Source: Seonamhaeicola sp. (lineage in GTDB: Bacteria; Bacteroidota; Bacteroidia; Flavobacteriales; Flavobacteriaceae). From it: a stretch of DNA of 64,000 nt. Under the pieces are notes generated by a model that searched no databases, was not told the DNA's origin, and saw only the letters and a list, made by a program, of their open reading frames with translations. Location: NCBI RefSeq assembly GCF_028281565.1, contig NZ_JANQJQ010000010.1, forward strand, positions 1-64,000, written 5' to 3'. This document shows positions 26,532-36,409 of this stretch, one piece after another. Both the position numbers and the translations under genes were made by a program. Within the stretch, counting starts at the first letter, position 1. The number at the start of each line of letters is the position of its first letter.

Positions 26532-28010
26532 ATGAATACAATAAAATATATCTATATAATCATGATAAGCCTATTGCTAGTAAGCTTATCATCTTGTGAG
26601 ATTGCAAAAGACTTAGATGAATATGAACCAAATTTTGCACTACCGGCCGAAGGTGCTATTACTAACGGAGAAACAGCCGAATTAGCGTTAGCCGGAGTAT
26701 ATGCCGGTTTCCGGCAAAGAAGTGCTGGTGGAGGAAATCCGGACCTGTATTTATTACCATCGGTACTAAGTGGTACGATGGAAAGAAGCCCGTTTAGTAG
26801 AAACCCTGATATTCTTAGCTGGCAACAAAACAACCCTGATGTCACCGGAACTACTAACTTAGGGGCTTATACCCGTATGTACGATTTAATAAATAGAGCT
26901 AACTGGCTACTTCAAGAAATTGATAATGCACCTGCCGACAGCTTTTCTTCCGAAACTAGAAAAGCCGAAGTTATTGCAGAAACCAAAGCCTTAAGAGCCA
27001 CTGCCCATTTATATTTATTACGTCTTTGGGGACAGTTTTATGATACCAACTCAGAATATGGTATTGTTATAAAAACCGAACCATCCCTTTCTGATGAGGT
27101 ATTCCCAAGAAACACTGTCGCAGAAACATACGCAGCTATTATTGCCGACTTAGATGATGCCATTGCTGACGCTCCGGACTTAAGAGCAAAATATTACACC
27201 AATAAAACCTACGCTAAGGGGCTGAAAGCTAAAGTGCTTTTATACATGGGTGATTATGCCGGTGCCGCCACATTGGCAAAAGATGTTTTGGACAACTCAG
27301 GAGCAAGCTTCGCTTTAGCGCCAACCTATCAGGAAATATTTCTAGACCACACCACCCCGGCTTTATTTGAAAGCACTGAAGTGGTATTTGGTTCAAGAGG
27401 TGCTCCCGGAGAAGGTTTGGGAATTGGAAACTTCACTGACTTTGCTTATGCTTTAGGAGCTGGTTTTATTGATTTTGGGGCCGGTTCATGGCAAATAGGG
27501 TCTCAAAATATAACCTATGATAGCGATCGTATATCTTCAATGGTTACCTTGGCTTTTGGTTTTATACCGGATACGCGTAAATATACAACCCGCGAACCAG
27601 GGCAGGATTACGAAATGATCTATCACTTAAGAATGGCAGAAGTGTATTTAATTTATGCTGAGGCAGATGCACGCGCTAACGGCAGTGTTTCTTCAGATGC
27701 CTTAGATGCCTTAAACACGGTGCGTTTAAGAGCCGGGGCAACTACAACCGGAGGTGATGGATTCGAAACCTACCCTGCTACTATCACTTATGATCAGTTT
27801 ATTGAAGCGGTTCGTTTAGAAAAATATGTAGAATTGGGAGGGGAATCTGGTGAAGAATGGTTCGATTTGGTTCGTTACCATTTTGTTGATGGTTTTGATG
27901 TGACTACTGTAAAACCAAGCGCTACGGATCCTGATAAATATATACTACCTATCAATCAAAACAATATTGAAGTTGGCGGTAATATTGTAGTACAAAACCC
28001 AAGTTACTAA
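26532..28010 (+). CDS. SusD/RagB-family outer-membrane lipoprotein
   Basis: 492 residues with lipobox LSSC (Cys22). The helical TPR-like SusD core includes YTRMYDLINRANWLLQEI, AETKALRATAHLYLLRLWG and, near the C-terminus, MAEVYLIYAEADARANG and EEWFDLVRYHF. SusD proteins form the lid over the SusC barrel and bind the ligand. It pairs with the STN-SusC immediately upstream. A strong stem-loop follows the stop. Confidence 0.95.
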   Translation: MNTIKYIYIIMISLLLVSLSSCEIAKDLDEYEPNFALPAEGAITNGETAELALAGVYAGFRQRSAGGGNPDLYLLPSVLSGTMERSPFSRNPDILSWQQNNPDVTGTTNLGAYTRMYDLINRANWLLQEIDNAPADSFSSETRKAEVIAETKALRATAHLYLLRLWGQFYDTNSEYGIVIKTEPSLSDEVFPRNTVAETYAAIIADLDDAIADAPDLRAKYYTNKTYAKGLKAKVLLYMGDYAGAATLAKDVLDNSGASFALAPTYQEIFLDHTTPALFESTEVVFGSRGAPGEGLGIGNFTDFAYALGAGFIDFGAGSWQIGSQNITYDSDRISSMVTLAFGFIPDTRKYTTREPGQDYEMIYHLRMAEVYLIYAEADARANGSVSSDALDALNTVRLRAGATTTGGDGFETYPATITYDQFIEAVRLEKYVELGGESGEEWFDLVRYHFVDGFDVTTVKPSATDPDKYILPINQNNIEVGGNIVVQNPSY

Positions 28011-28020
28011 TCACATTAAA

Positions 28021-28056
28021 TCCCCAACCTCATATTTTGAGGTTGGGGAATATTTT
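28021..28056 (+). terminator. Rho-independent terminator after susD
   Basis: CCCCAACCTCA and TGAGGTTGGGG form an 11-bp stem around a five-base AT loop, followed by AATATTTT. It should cut expression of the MORN and thioredoxin genes relative to susCD. Confidence 0.85.
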
Positions 28057-28075
28057 AATCCATTTTTTTCTTATT

Positions 28076-28744
28076 ATGAAACGGTATGTGCCATTATTCC
28101 TTGTCTTTTTGACTCTAAACCTTACTTACGCCCAAAACTGTAAAGTTTTATTAAAAACGATTAATGAAACCTATAACGGAGACTGTAAAAAAGGAAAAGC
28201 CGACGGTGAAGGTACGGCTAAAGGAGTAGATACTTACCAAGGGCAATTTAAAAAGGGGTGGCCGCATGGTAAGGGCACCTATACCTGGCGTGATGGAAAA
28301 ACCTTTACAGGTGAGTTCAAAAATGGTAAAAAAGACGGACAAGGTAAATTAACCTTTAAAGCAGACAGTATCATTACCGGTTTTTGGAAAAAAGACCTGT
28401 ACATAGGGTTATTTGAAAAGCCGTATAAAACCTCAAATAAGTCTCAAAATATTTCGGGTATTAACTTAAGGAAAACACAAAACGATCTTAATAATTTACG
28501 TTTCTACCTTAGAATAGACCAGGCGTATGAAAAGTACCCGCAGTTAAATTTTGTATTGATCTCCGGGCAATACCAGGACGTAATCAATAATAATGATTTT
28601 ACTGAGCTTACCAATGTAACATTCCCCGTAAAACTAAAAGTCTTGTACAAACAGGAATATTTTGAAGTAGAGATCTTTCGGCCCGGACTTTGGGAAATAA
28701 CTACAAATATCACGTATATAAAAGGATTAAACACAAATAATTAA
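28076..28744 (+). CDS. Secreted MORN-repeat protein
   Basis: 222 residues from the ATG at 28076; the frame opens earlier, inside the terminator, which is not a credible start. A signal peptide (to about TYAQN) is followed by about four MORN repeats (YNGDCKKGKADGEGTAKG, YQGQFKKGWPHGKGTYTW, FTGEFKNGKKDGQGKLTF, ITGFWKKDLYIG) and a beta-rich C-terminal part (about residues 125-222) that I do not recognise. Located between SusD and three thioredoxin lipoproteins on the same strand, 18 bases before the first. Function unknown. Confidence 0.85.
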   Translation: MKRYVPLFLVFLTLNLTYAQNCKVLLKTINETYNGDCKKGKADGEGTAKGVDTYQGQFKKGWPHGKGTYTWRDGKTFTGEFKNGKKDGQGKLTFKADSIITGFWKKDLYIGLFEKPYKTSNKSQNISGINLRKTQNDLNNLRFYLRIDQAYEKYPQLNFVLISGQYQDVINNNDFTELTNVTFPVKLKVLYKQEYFEVEIFRPGLWEITTNITYIKGLNTNN

Positions 28745-28762
28745 ATCAATCAAAATAAGCAT

Positions 28763-29971
28763 ATGAAATATATACTCAAAATTCTCGCAATAACTTTACT
28801 GGTAGCAGGCTGTAAAACAGAAAAAACCTTAGAACCGAATCACTATAGAATTAAAGGTACTGTGAACGGATTAGACCAGGGAGAAATTTACTTATTAAGT
28901 TTTCCAAATTCGATAGATACCATCCCAATAAAAAACGGAACATTTACTATTGAAAAAGCGCTTGAAAATATTGTTGGGTCAGTTTATTTAAGCAAGGATG
29001 CCAACCTAAGAAATATGGATCAAAAGTTAGCAGCTTCCTTTTTTGTAGAGCCGGTTATCATGGAATTAAATTTAGATTATAATAACTTTTCAATGTCTAA
29101 ATTATCAGGCTCCAAAACACAGGATGATCAATATAGATTGGATGCCATAAGAAAGGAGATTGCAGCAAACTATAAAGAAGAGCAAGCCCATTTTGAAGCT
29201 GTTAGAAAAAAATATAATGAAGCAGCTGCGGCAGGAGCCAGTGAAGAGGAGTTAGAAAAAATTAAATATGAAGACAATGACGCCAGAGGCCAATTAGCCC
29301 CAATGTGGGAAAAACAAGGTGAAGCCACTTTGCAATTTATTAAAGACAACCCTAAGTCCTTTGTGAGTGTGCAATCCTTAATGTTTCAACTAAGTGATAT
29401 GACCTATGATGAAGCGAAAGCTTTGTTTGACCAATTCAATCCGGAACACTTAAAAGTAGGATTCGGTATTCGACTTGCTAACGAGATTGAAAATATGCAA
29501 AAAGGGATTCCGGGGGCCGTGGCAGGCAACTTCAACACTGTAGATATTAATGGAAACCCTTTAACACTTGCCGATTTTAAGGGCAAATATTTATTGATCG
29601 ATTTCTGGGCCTCCTGGTGTGTCCCCTGTAGAAAAGGGAATCCACATTTAATAGAACTGTATAAAAAATACCATCTTAAAGGCCTGGAAATTTTAGGAGT
29701 TTCTGATGATGATCGTAACCACGACAAATGGCGTAAAGCTGTTGAAAAAGATCAAATTGGAATTTGGCATCATGTGTTGAGAGGCCTGGAGTTGGATCCA
29801 AATACACGTCAACAAATAAACAAACATAAAGATATAAGTGAAGGTTACAACATTAGCTCCCTACCAACTAAAATATTAGTAGACCCGGATGGCATTATTA
29901 TTGGCCGCTATGGCAGTGGTGGTGGGACTGATGCAGATATGGATCGTGATCTGGCCGAATTGTTCAAATAA
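28763..29971 (+). CDS. DUF4369-thioredoxin lipoprotein (TlpA/ResA-like), copy 1
   Basis: 402 residues. Lipobox VAGC (Cys18) anchors it in the envelope. An N-terminal DUF4369 beta domain (about residues 28-125, YRIKGTVNGLDQGEIYLLSF) is followed by a charged helical region, then a TlpA/ResA-type thioredoxin domain (about 250-402) with the active-site motif WASWCVPCRK (Cys286, Cys289) and a cis-Pro region SSLPTK. It should reduce or isomerise disulfides of envelope proteins. First of three paralogues in a row; the next starts eight bases after its stop. Confidence 0.92.
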   Translation: MKYILKILAITLLVAGCKTEKTLEPNHYRIKGTVNGLDQGEIYLLSFPNSIDTIPIKNGTFTIEKALENIVGSVYLSKDANLRNMDQKLAASFFVEPVIMELNLDYNNFSMSKLSGSKTQDDQYRLDAIRKEIAANYKEEQAHFEAVRKKYNEAAAAGASEEELEKIKYEDNDARGQLAPMWEKQGEATLQFIKDNPKSFVSVQSLMFQLSDMTYDEAKALFDQFNPEHLKVGFGIRLANEIENMQKGIPGAVAGNFNTVDINGNPLTLADFKGKYLLIDFWASWCVPCRKGNPHLIELYKKYHLKGLEILGVSDDDRNHDKWRKAVEKDQIGIWHHVLRGLELDPNTRQQINKHKDISEGYNISSLPTKILVDPDGIIIGRYGSGGGTDADMDRDLAELFK

Positions 29972-29978
29972 AACTAGT

Positions 29979-31226
29979 ATGATGAAAAACGTATATTTAT
30001 TATTGGCATCCCTGGTGTTATTAGCAGGGTGCAAAACCGCAAAAGAAGAGCCAACTTCCTATGTCATTTCCGGAACAATTGAAGGAGCTGCAGATGGTAT
30101 GATTGTTAAACTAAGGGCTAGTGATACCGATGCTATGAATGCTGTTTTTAGCAAGCCCATAGACAGTACTGTTATAAATGAAGGTAAATTTGAATTCGAA
30201 GGAACTTTTGATTACGCTCACCTAGTATCAGTTTCTATTGAAAAACCGGAAGATCAAAATAAACCCTATACTTACCACCCGGCAATCCCAATTTTTATGG
30301 GTAATGAAACTGTTACGCTTACAGGTACCTTAGACAGCTTATCTACTCAAAGAGCTTTATTTTCGGAGGGTAGCTATAACTACGACCAAGTAAAAATTGA
30401 AGGAGCTACTATACACAAAATATATAAAAAATATCTAGATGGTGTAAAAGACGTCAATGCACGACGAAATAAAATCCGTCAGGAAAGAATGGCTTGGTAT
30501 GGTTATAATCCAGATGGTACCAAGGGAGAAAAAGGGACTGTTTCAGAGGGTATCGCGCTTAGTAAGAAAGAAAACAAGATTTCTGATGAAAAAATGGATT
30601 TTACCTTTAATTTCATTAAAACTAATGCCTCCAATGAAATAGGGTTAAACCTGGCTTATAATGCTGCTTCAAGCCTTAGCGTATCTCAAATTGATGAATT
30701 ACTAAACCTCATACCAGAAGCGATAAAAACATCTCCTTACGGAATTAAAGTGGTACAAAAGGCTAATGAGCATAAAAGAGTAGCAGAAGGGGCCAACTAT
30801 GTAGATCTGCCCTTTAAAGATATACAGGGAAACCCTTTAAAGTTATCAGATTATGTTGGTAAGGGCAAATATGTACTCTTAGAGTTTTGGGCATCCTGGT
30901 GTGGTCCTTGCAGAGCTGATATTCCTCATTTAAAAGAAGTGTACGAGTTATATCACCCGGAAGGTTTTGAAATTATAAGTATTTCTATGGACGAAGCACA
31001 TGATAAATGGTTAGAAGCTGTTGAAGAAGAACAAATGTCATGGTTGCAAGTATCAGACGGAAAAGCCTTTAAAGGGGATTTGGCAGAAATCTATAAAATA
31101 AGGGGTATACCAACTTGTGTGCTGGTAGACCCTAACGGAAAAATAGTGACTAGAAATATGAGAGGCTCCGAAATGGATCGGCGCCTAATAGACATGTATG
31201 GTAATAAGTTTGGAGAGAAGTTTTAA
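29979..31226 (+). CDS. DUF4369-thioredoxin lipoprotein, copy 2
   Basis: 415 residues from the ATG at 29979; the open frame extends 90 bases further upstream into copy 1, but the signal peptide (MMKNVYLLLASLVLLAGC) fixes the start. DUF4369-type domain at about residues 28-140, helical linker, then a thioredoxin domain with WASWCGPCRAD (Cys308, Cys311) and RGIPTCVLVDPNG. The active-site dipeptide is GP instead of the VP of copies 1 and 3, which should shift its redox potential. Its stop overlaps the next start by one base (TAATG). Confidence 0.92.
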   Translation: MMKNVYLLLASLVLLAGCKTAKEEPTSYVISGTIEGAADGMIVKLRASDTDAMNAVFSKPIDSTVINEGKFEFEGTFDYAHLVSVSIEKPEDQNKPYTYHPAIPIFMGNETVTLTGTLDSLSTQRALFSEGSYNYDQVKIEGATIHKIYKKYLDGVKDVNARRNKIRQERMAWYGYNPDGTKGEKGTVSEGIALSKKENKISDEKMDFTFNFIKTNASNEIGLNLAYNAASSLSVSQIDELLNLIPEAIKTSPYGIKVVQKANEHKRVAEGANYVDLPFKDIQGNPLKLSDYVGKGKYVLLEFWASWCGPCRADIPHLKEVYELYHPEGFEIISISMDEAHDKWLEAVEEEQMSWLQVSDGKAFKGDLAEIYKIRGIPTCVLVDPNGKIVTRNMRGSEMDRRLIDMYGNKFGEKF

Positions 31227-32389
31227 TGAAAAACGGAATGAAATTGATATTAAAATATGCAGCTATTTTTTTAACTCTGATTTTAACCTTTAATTGTAAA
31301 TTGGAAAAAAAAGAGACTGGTAAAGAAACGGGCTTTGAAATAACCGGGACCATTATTGGTGTAGATAACGGTACGTTAACAAGTAACAAAGACACTATAA
31401 CCATTACAAATGGTAGTTTTACCCTAAAAGGTAAAGTGGATGGCACAAGAAATCAGTATTTTAGAATTAATGACACATTTGGTTTTGGCCTGTTGCTTCC
31501 TAACGAAACCTTCAGTATTTCGGTAGATGTTAACAAAGCGGATGAAAGAGGTCAAATCAATGATATTGATATTACAGGTTCTCCCACTAACAATGAATTG
31601 AAAAGGGTCCGGGAATATTTACAAAACATGCCGGAGTCTAAAAAACTAAGTGAATTGTTTGAACATGGCAAAACGCTTGAAAAAGGCAGCGATGCTTATA
31701 AAATGAACTATGAGGCCGTTTCCAATGCCAGAGAAGCCACAAGAAAAGTAAGGACTTCCTATATTAAAGATTATGCGTTAAACAATCCCAATTCTGTGGT
31801 TGCCGCATTTTATATGCGGATGCAAGCCAATGAAGTAGATCAAACTTTTGAGGAGTTTGAGCAAATTGTTGAGGGCTTTGGTGAAGAGGTGAAAAAATCC
31901 AATTTTTACAAACCTTTAAAAGATGAATTAGAAGCCCTCAAACGAGTCGCCATTGGTGAAATAGCTCCGGACTTCACTTTAAAAACAGATTATGGTGAAG
32001 ACTTTACGTTATCATCCTTAAGAGGCAAAAAAGTTGTTTTAGTTGATTTTTGGGCCAGTTGGTGTGTGCCTTGTAGGAAATCATACCCACACTTAAAAGA
32101 AGTTTATAGCAAATACAAAGACAAAGATTTTGAAATAGTAGCAGTAACCAATGACAGTAATCATGAAGCCTGGAAAAAAGCCATTGAAGAAGACCAAACC
32201 AGGTGGATCCAGGTAGCGGATATATTCCCGCCAAGAGGCAGTGACGTTATGACCGCCAAGGTTATTACTGCGTACGCAGCTCCTTATTTACCTTCAACAT
32301 ATTTACTTGACAAGAACGGTGTGATCTTAGCCAAAAATTTGCATGCCGACGAGCTGGATAAAAAGTTGGAAGACATCTTTGGGTTTTAG
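31226..32389 (+). CDS. DUF4369-thioredoxin lipoprotein, copy 3
   Basis: 387 residues. Signal peptide with Cys at FNC (about residue 25). A shorter DUF4369 domain (about 33-115) is followed by a helical linker and a thioredoxin domain with WASWCVPCRKS (Cys280, Cys283). The cis-Pro region is APYLPSTYLLDKNG. Translationally coupled to copy 2 through a one-base overlap. The tandem set downstream of an ECF/FecR-controlled SusCD suggests processing of a thiol-containing ligand or maintenance of surface proteins. Confidence 0.92.
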   Translation: MKNGMKLILKYAAIFLTLILTFNCKLEKKETGKETGFEITGTIIGVDNGTLTSNKDTITITNGSFTLKGKVDGTRNQYFRINDTFGFGLLLPNETFSISVDVNKADERGQINDIDITGSPTNNELKRVREYLQNMPESKKLSELFEHGKTLEKGSDAYKMNYEAVSNAREATRKVRTSYIKDYALNNPNSVVAAFYMRMQANEVDQTFEEFEQIVEGFGEEVKKSNFYKPLKDELEALKRVAIGEIAPDFTLKTDYGEDFTLSSLRGKKVVLVDFWASWCVPCRKSYPHLKEVYSKYKDKDFEIVAVTNDSNHEAWKKAIEEDQTRWIQVADIFPPRGSDVMTAKVITAYAAPYLPSTYLLDKNGVILAKNLHADELDKKLEDIFGF

Positions 32390-32542
32390 CAGAATTTGTT
32401 AGTTTTTAAAAGATTCAAATTTTTCCAATGCCTTAACTAAAAAGTTTGATATTTTTTCTGTACCGGCCACACCGGTGAAATTTATAACCTTTTTGATAGT
32501 TTTTTTTTGATTATATGATAAATACGCGATAACATTAATAAT

Positions 32543-32572
32543 AAGAAAGGTGCTTAAGTAAGCACCTTTCTT
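32543..32572. terminator. Bidirectional terminator between convergent units
   Basis: AAGAAAGGTGCTTA and TAAGCACCTTTCTT form a 14-bp stem with a two-base loop. It lies between the plus-strand thioredoxin genes and the minus-strand GH81 gene and can serve both. Confidence 0.85.
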
Positions 32573-32601
32573 CGTCAACTAAACATAAACCAATTAAACT
32601 A

Positions 32602-35600
32602 CTACTGTTTAACCAGCTTTAAGCTATTAATCCCCGAGAGTGTTTTTATTTGAGCAAAATACAGACCTGTTTTTAAATTGGAAGCATCTATTTCAACTTC
32701 GTTTGCATTTGGGGTTAACGATAACACCGCTTTGCCTAAAATGTCAAATACTTGAATAGACTCCATGTTTTGTCTGTTTGTTTTAATGGTCCAGCTATAT
32801 TTTGTCGGGTTAGGATAGATTTTAAAAATACTGGTTGGGCTATCTTCTGTAGATAAACTGGTAACTTGTTTTACATCATCAAAGTAAAAGGTAGACGATG
32901 CCGTACCATCACCTAAGTTTCCAATGTCAAACATAAAAACTAACTTATCAAAAGAACTCGCTCCCAAAGCTGAAAAATCCCAACTTAATGTTTCCCATTG
33001 TCCGGTAACAGTCGTAGGCGTGGCTAACTCGGTAGCAGCGCCACCACTTTGCTGTTCAAGCTTGATTTGCATTTGGGTACCAACAGGAGCCTCGGTCCAA
33101 ACTCTTAGTGTTATATATTTGTTAGTTGAAAAGTTTAAAGCATCATTTAAATTCAGATAAGCTCCTGCCCAGGCCTGGCCGCCATTTCTAACTATTTTAG
33201 CCAAATTACTACTGGTATTGCCGGTACTCTGAGGAGCGGATACAGCCTCTACGGTTGCTGTACCTCCATCAAAATTATTAAAGTCTGCTGTAGTAGGAGA
33301 GGTCTCAAAGTCAAATGGCAAGCCAGTGTTTTCTCCCGGAGGTGTGCATGCTACGGCATTATAACTAAAGGTCATTCTACCCAGATTAACCTCTCCGTTA
33401 GTAACCACCAACCTTAATACATGTGTGCCTGCAGTTAGATCCACATTACTTGTTGCTTTGGTGTTCCACGTACCCCAGTCTCCCGTATAGGAAAAAGCAA
33501 TATCCTGGCTTACTTTAACTCCATCAATTTCAAAATAAATGGGGCCACCGCCACTGGTGTTTCCCGAAGCGTAGCGAATACTTAGATCATAACATCCGGT
33601 GGTTTGTACGTCAATGGTATACTCTAACCATTCGCCTCCGGAAATCCAACCTACCGTATCGCCTTCTGAACCATCTGAAACGGCGTCAACATATTCACCG
33701 GTTCTAAAATCCCCCTGATTATCTATTGATGAATCAAAATAGGCAATATTCTGTCCATTACCTCCTTCAAATGCATCATAATGGCCGGCTTCTATGGTTC
33801 CGGGGATGGCATTTGCTGAACCGGAGTAAGGCACTTGACTGCCTATCTGGATGCTAATGATATTGGTAACGTTAAAACTTGTTCCTGCATATACTTTAGC
33901 ATACATACTGTGAATACCAAATGGCAGTGCCCCCGTGTTAATCTCATAGGGCGCTGTGGTATCTTCCCCTAAAAGGGTATCACCGTTATAAAATGCTACT
34001 TTGGTTATGCCGCTACCAGTTGTTGTGGCCGTAAGATTGGCACTGTCATTTTCATTGGCTTCATAAACATCAGAGGCGATGATGCCCGATACACTGACAT
34101 CTTTACTGGTTGCCATTTCATTAGCCGGCACATCCAGCATAAAGCCATCGGAAAAAGTAACTGTGATGGGAGCATCTGAATAGTTGTGTGCTACATACGT
34201 TTTATCGCCGCCATCATTAAATACAGCCGCAATGGGATGATTGGCTGTAATTGTGGCGTCTAATTGTCCCATAGCATTCATGGCGTGCAACCAATGGTAG
34301 GTTTGCGCATCCGAAACGCCAAATTTTAAAATCCTGTCAGGGTCAGCATCATAAAGTGTAATGGCTTCTGCCGGGTCTAAAAAAGATAAATATTTCCAGA
34401 TGGTATCATGCCATAAATTGGGATTGGTATCATTGGGATCTAAAATACCTGTATGAAGTTTAAGTTCGTCCCATATTTTTTGAACATAACTTGTATTCTG
34501 CCCCAGATATAAGGACCCGCCATGCATAGGATAAAGCTCAATCACATAGGAGGCTGTGATGTCTGATGTCCAGAACGTACCATTGTCATAAGAATTTCCC
34601 CAAACCCGGGATACTAAACTGTATGGGTGTGATGGCTGAAAATTGCGCTCATGCATATCAAACCAATATTCTTCTACAGCCTTTTGTTCGGTGGTGTATA
34701 AATAAATACCCAGATCCCTAATCGCATCATTTCCGGTAATGGTGCCCCAGTGAATTAGTGATGAGTTAAATTGCATACTTTCCGAGGTGGACTCCTGGTC
34801 ATTACCCTGTGGGAAGGATGCGGTTCCATTAGCCCAGCAGTGACCTGCGTATGGGCTGAAATTTCTCAAGAACGGAAATAATGTATCACTTCTGTTTGAA
34901 GAAGCGGCATCCCTGATCAACAGGTTAACCATGTCACCCCAATCATCTGCCCAACCGGGTTCAAACTGTTCCATAAAGGCAGCGGCATGTATAAAATAGC
35001 CCCAATGAAAATGGTGGTCGTTAATATTAGTGTCCTGACCATGTCCTGCCGGATAGCCTAACATGGCTGTCCAATCACTGTTATAGTAAAATAAAAAAGC
35101 CACTTCACCACTTTCGTAGGTGAGCCAGTCTTCCAGGCGCTCTTTAATGGTAGCAACCATTTTGTCTCTGGCTACAGTATTACCCATTTGATCTGCTATT
35201 CTGGCGGTTTGGATCAATCGGTTCATGACTTGTCCTTCATTGTATGAGTCTGTCCAGGTCGCTAAAGCATCATTTTCAATTTGTGCAATTTTAGTGTGTA
35301 AATTGGCCGGACTAAAGCTTGAGCTATAATTAGCTAAGTAGGGTAGTGTAGGCAAGATGCCCTTAAAGATATTTTCAGTCGTAAAGGTATTGCCATCCAG
35401 TGTTTTTATTTCGCCTCTAACTGAACTATAACTGTAACCGCCGGGCGTAGCTGAGCCTGAAGATAAGTTATCCCATTGATGCGGTAATAACCCTTGAAGC
35501 AAGTTAGTATTGGTTACAGAGCCGTCTTTAACATCCACAGTGACATCAAAGGTTGTAGTCAGGGCCGAGGAACTCTCATTAAAACTCCAGGATACTTCAG

Positions 35601-36342
35601 TATTAGAGGGAAACACATAGGCATATTTTTTATACTCATTGGCTACGGTTGCCACACTTGATGCTGTTAACGGGATCATAGCCATAGACCAATAGTTGTT
35701 GCCATTGAGTGTAGAGGTATATGTATTCCCATTTTGGACCCAGGCACTTCCCGGAGGTGCGTAAATAGCAAAATCGCCACCATTTCTCGCATCCGTAACA
35801 GTGATCATTTCTCCGGAAACGCTAACAGTTCCGGAATTTATAGTTATGGATGCTGTTTCGGAGGATGCTTTTTCAAAATAAATAAAAGGCATCCCAATAC
35901 CGGCAGTGGCGTTAAATTTTGCTCCCCAGTCCATAGTTACGGTCCAGTCCGAATAGTCAGACACTGTAGCCTGATTTTCATTAAGGCCCTGAACCCCTAC
36001 AATAATGGGTTGAATATCATCTATAACGCCCCATGGAATATAGGTGACAATTAAACCACTGTTAATGGTTTTCATTGTCATGGGATAATTAAATAAATTA
36101 TCGGCGTGATTATTCTTGATGAGCGCAGACCACCAATCATTTGTCGGTACCGGTTTTCCAGCTGCAGTTCCTGATAATTGTGGTGTTCCGGAAGGAAACC
36201 CGTTTCTTCCTGCTGAGTCGGTACCGGGAAATGATGTTGTATAGCTGCCATTTCCAACTGTAACCTGTCCGTAAGACTGTATATAAGCAAATAGGAATAA
36301 TGCGATTAAAAGCCTAAATGCTGAAAAATATGTTCTATTCAT
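32602..36342 (-). CDS. T9SS-secreted GH81 endo-beta-1,3-glucanase with CBM6
   Basis: 1246 residues. Signal peptide (to about residue 25), then a GH81 catalytic module (about 27-735). The signature regions are NDHHFHWGYF with Asp442 and NDQESTSESMQ with Glu517 and Glu521, the acidic residues expected of this inverting endo-beta-1,3-glucanase family. After it come an Ig-like domain (about 755-835), a CBM6-like module (about 845-995), a second beta-sandwich binding-type module (about 1005-1160) and a T9SS type A sorting domain (about 1172-1246, IYPNPTKYSW...TGLYFAQIKT). The enzyme should be released or attached outside the cell. It is transcribed after the 528-residue binding protein, with a terminator between them. 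Confidence 0.95.
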   Translation of the reverse strand: MNRTYFSAFRLLIALFLFAYIQSYGQVTVGNGSYTTSFPGTDSAGRNGFPSGTPQLSGTAAGKPVPTNDWWSALIKNNHADNLFNYPMTMKTINSGLIVTYIPWGVIDDIQPIIVGVQGLNENQATVSDYSDWTVTMDWGAKFNATAGIGMPFIYFEKASSETASITINSGTVSVSGEMITVTDARNGGDFAIYAPPGSAWVQNGNTYTSTLNGNNYWSMAMIPLTASSVATVANEYKKYAYVFPSNTEVSWSFNESSSALTTTFDVTVDVKDGSVTNTNLLQGLLPHQWDNLSSGSATPGGYSYSSVRGEIKTLDGNTFTTENIFKGILPTLPYLANYSSSFSPANLHTKIAQIENDALATWTDSYNEGQVMNRLIQTARIADQMGNTVARDKMVATIKERLEDWLTYESGEVAFLFYYNSDWTAMLGYPAGHGQDTNINDHHFHWGYFIHAAAFMEQFEPGWADDWGDMVNLLIRDAASSNRSDTLFPFLRNFSPYAGHCWANGTASFPQGNDQESTSESMQFNSSLIHWGTITGNDAIRDLGIYLYTTEQKAVEEYWFDMHERNFQPSHPYSLVSRVWGNSYDNGTFWTSDITASYVIELYPMHGGSLYLGQNTSYVQKIWDELKLHTGILDPNDTNPNLWHDTIWKYLSFLDPAEAITLYDADPDRILKFGVSDAQTYHWLHAMNAMGQLDATITANHPIAAVFNDGGDKTYVAHNYSDAPITVTFSDGFMLDVPANEMATSKDVSVSGIIASDVYEANENDSANLTATTTGSGITKVAFYNGDTLLGEDTTAPYEINTGALPFGIHSMYAKVYAGTSFNVTNIISIQIGSQVPYSGSANAIPGTIEAGHYDAFEGGNGQNIAYFDSSIDNQGDFRTGEYVDAVSDGSEGDTVGWISGGEWLEYTIDVQTTGCYDLSIRYASGNTSGGGPIYFEIDGVKVSQDIAFSYTGDWGTWNTKATSNVDLTAGTHVLRLVVTNGEVNLGRMTFSYNAVACTPPGENTGLPFDFETSPTTADFNNFDGGTATVEAVSAPQSTGNTSSNLAKIVRNGGQAWAGAYLNLNDALNFSTNKYITLRVWTEAPVGTQMQIKLEQQSGGAATELATPTTVTGQWETLSWDFSALGASSFDKLVFMFDIGNLGDGTASSTFYFDDVKQVTSLSTEDSPTSIFKIYPNPTKYSWTIKTNRQNMESIQVFDILGKAVLSLTPNANEVEIDASNLKTGLYFAQIKTLSGINSLKLVKQ

Positions 36343-36356
36343 TTTGATAAGGTTAT

Positions 36357-36385
36357 AAAAAAAGGTGCCTGGTCAGCACCTTTTT
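36357..36385 (-). terminator. Terminator between 528-residue protein and GH81
   Basis: On the minus strand AAAAAGGTGC pairs with GCACCTTTTT around TGACCAG, then Ts. The stem sequence AAAGGTGC/GCACCTTT is the same as in the terminator after GH81. It would allow partial read-through or make GH81 a separate unit. Confidence 0.8.
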
Positions 36386-36409
36386 CACATCAACTAAACT
36401 AAACAACTA

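Noticed and set aside
28037-28076. Longer start for the MORN protein
   Set aside because: The extension lies inside the susD terminator and would bury the signal peptide; the ATG at 28076 is preferred.
29889-29978. Longer start for thioredoxin copy 2
   Set aside because: The extension overlaps the end of copy 1 and precedes a perfectly placed lipoprotein signal peptide.
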